Shown here piece after piece: positions 62,406-64,000 of a stretch of DNA of 64,000 bases. How positions within the stretch are numbered: the first letter of the stretch is position 1; each line of letters opens with the position of its first letter. The notes under the pieces were generated by a model, which was not told the origin of the DNA, ran no database searches, and saw nothing but the letters and a program-made list of their open reading frames with translations. Position numbers and translations under genes: made by a program. The stretch is from Cloeon dipterum (Eukaryota; Arthropoda; Insecta; Ephemeroptera; Baetidae): the NCBI RefSeq assembly GCF_949628265.1, contig NC_088790.1, forward strand, positions 14,822,545 to 14,886,544, in the 5' to 3' direction.

Positions 62406-63260
62406 CGAGACAGAGTTTGATTTTTTTTAAATACCTCTCTTGATCTTAGAAAAACATGTGTATATAAATATGTTATTACTAATGTAAGACTGCTCATTTA
62501 AATATTAAAATAAGATAGTGTAAAAATTTATCATTAAAAGGTCATGCTAGCTTTCATTTTAATTGCGCAATAATTTCAATGTTTCACGTTTACAAAAATT
62601 ACAAATTTATGAAATTTATCAATTAATTAGTGGTATATTATGGTTCCTATTCGGATAAAATATATCCTTCTGACCGCCAATTATTGCTAATTCAATAAAT
62701 TACGAGAATAGAAGCGAAATCTCAATCTCATTGATGTTCTTTTTCCCTTAAAAAATTCACATCACTCAGGAATTTAACAAACAATAAAAAAATGCTATGA
62801 TTTAAATAAAAAGAAACAGTTGCGTCAGTAATAATTATTATTCCAGCTCAATATTTTGAATTTTTCGAAATAAATTATTGACATTAATGTCGCAATATTT
62901 TTCCTACTTTCCAAGGATATGTTTGAGTAAATACGGTAAAACTTATATTTAAGGAATGCTGCAATACTTGACACTGATTGCTTCCCGCCTTTTTTTGCCG
63001 CGTTTAGTAATCTGCAATGGAATCTCCTGCATCATGGACAACAAGCCAATCCAGGCACATAATCAACTTGCCAACATAACAAAGTGATACTTACTAATGT
63101 CATCTTTAAAAAATTCTTAATTTTATAATTTTATTCTACAGGAATACAACATTTTGATTCAATTTACTATTTTACAGTAATTTATTTTAAAATAGTTTTG
63201 ATAGCGGTAATAAAAACTTCAGCCATGATAAAAACCTGTTGGCAACGAAATGCAGTCTAT
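62406..63260. other. Gap between NimA-like gene and Hsc70
   Basis: AT-rich. AATAAA at 62694-62699 may end the NimA-like transcript. No other feature is seen. Confidence 0.4.
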
Positions 63261-63266
63261 TACGTG

Positions 63267-63352
63267 ATTGGTAGTTGCAGGGCAGGACGCTTCTAGATTC
63301 TTCCATGCTGGAAAGGCATATATAGGGGTGTGAGTCACTTTTCCCTTTCTCA
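63267..63352 (+). promoter_or_regulatory. Hsc70 promoter with heat-shock-element-like array
   Basis: Inverted CCAAT (ATTGG, 63267-63271) is followed by a heat-shock-type array at 63291-63313. TTC, GAT, TTC and GAA units fall in 5-bp register at offsets 0, 5, 10 and 20, with one degenerate and one missing unit. TATATA lies at 63319-63324, and a pyrimidine-rich start TCTCACT is about 30 bp further on. Confidence 0.65.
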
Positions 63353-63726
63353 CTAAGTTACCAACTACGAGCAAGAGCGGCAGACAGTCCCTCTAGAGCA
63401 TATTCCTCAGAATCATCTGCAATCATCCGCTAAAGGTTAGGGTTTTTCTTTATTCTCAGTTCACATTTAAGTTCATCGGATCACGGAATATCGTTATTGA
63501 ATCGTAGTTTTGAGCTGAAAGTCACATTTAATCGAAATTTTAACGTCCCGGCGAATTCGGCGTTATCACGCCATGACCGCGTTGGTACTTTTGGAATTTC
63601 AATCCGGGTTTCAGAAATATCCTTTTAAGCTATAAATACGCTAGTGATTTCACATTTCAAAATTGCTCGATCGTAATTCTATATCATATTCAAACGGTAA
63701 TCTAATCAAACGAATTTGTTGCAGCA

Positions 63727-63934
63727 ATGGCAAAGACCGGACCCGCAGTCGGTATCGATCTTGGTACCACCTACTCCTGTGTCGGAGTTTTCCAGCACGG
63801 AAAGGTGGAAATTATTGCCAATGACCAGGGAAACAGAACTACTCCTAGCTACGTGGCCTTTACAGACACCGAGCGTCTCATTGGAGATGCCGCCAAGAAC
63901 CAAGTGGCCATGAATCCTAGCAATACCATCTTTG
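63727..63934 (+). CDS. Hsc70-4: Constitutive cytosolic Hsp70 (Hsc70), 5' coding exon only
   Basis: The first coding exon encodes 69 residues plus one base. It starts [20 protein letters not shown] and contains the ATP phosphate-binding loop and [20 protein letters not shown], typical of the Hsc70/HSPA8 nucleotide-binding domain. These ATP-driven chaperones fold and remodel proteins in the cytosol. An untranslated exon (about 63350-63435) is spliced by a 289-nt intron (63436-63724) to TTGCAG-CA-ATG. The exon ends TTTG before GTAAGT, and the gene continues past the window. Having introns and an AK start favours a cognate over an intronless inducible Hsp70. Exact paralog not certain. Confidence 0.93.
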
Positions 63935-64000
63935 GTAAGTTGGAAACTTCTAGACCTCGATCGTTATGCTGATGAGTCATTGCTCGTGTCAATGCTTTCA

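Noticed and set aside
1-64000. tRNA, rRNA or CRISPR-like arrays
   Set aside because: None recognised by eye on either strand; the organism is a eukaryote, so a CRISPR array is not expected.

Overview
The window is an AT-rich animal genome segment with intron-containing genes. The gene content points to an insect or close relative: a rough-type homeobox gene, a Nimrod-type EMI/NIM receptor, an insect-style ACE, Orc6, Cdk1 and Hsc70. Many introns are only 50-60 nt and intergenic gaps are a few kb, so the genome is compact. I cannot name the species from sequence alone. Most gene models below were built by hand from splice sites; the six complete multi-exon models that could be summed all give coding lengths divisible by three.

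Layout. Positions 1-9773 (minus strand) hold a 5' portion of an Ig/FN3 cell-surface receptor of the DCC/protogenin type (copy A), which runs off the left edge. Positions 13812-25373 (plus strand) hold a complete 1077-residue paralog (copy B). The two are head to head. Between them, on the minus strand, lies eIF3L (10694-13414). The first coding exon and much of intron 1 of both receptors form the arms of a large inverted repeat (about 5270-9963 and 13620-17642). The inner 2 kb of the arms is almost identical, and its exon-1-proximal part is strikingly GC-rich. Copy A also has an extra first-Ig exon cassette inserted into its intron 1 (7007-7986). The end of that cassette could act as an alternative terminal exon. 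Copy A carries a 56-nt intron in Ig4 that copy B lacks.

Further right come a HINT3-like HIT hydrolase (minus, 28175-29138), Cdk1 (minus, 30561-32802) head to head with Orc6 (plus, 33845-34761) across a promoter with an E2F-type site, and rough (minus, 36906-41125). After a long gene-free stretch come an ACE-family peptidase with altered active-site surroundings (plus, 46373-54298), a NimA-like EMI/NIM transmembrane receptor (plus, 58814-62405) with a perfect 39-bp hairpin in its last intron, and the 5' end of a constitutive Hsp70 (plus, from about 63350).

The most unusual biology is the palindromic receptor pair. Two paralogs share near-identical signal peptide, leader and intron-1 sequence, apparently kept alike by gene conversion. 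They have different proximal promoters, divergent ectodomains, and, in one copy only, a duplicated Ig1 cassette that could yield a short secreted single-Ig product. The Cdk1-Orc6 pair is a plausible co-regulated cell-cycle module. The remaining genes look like independent neighbours.
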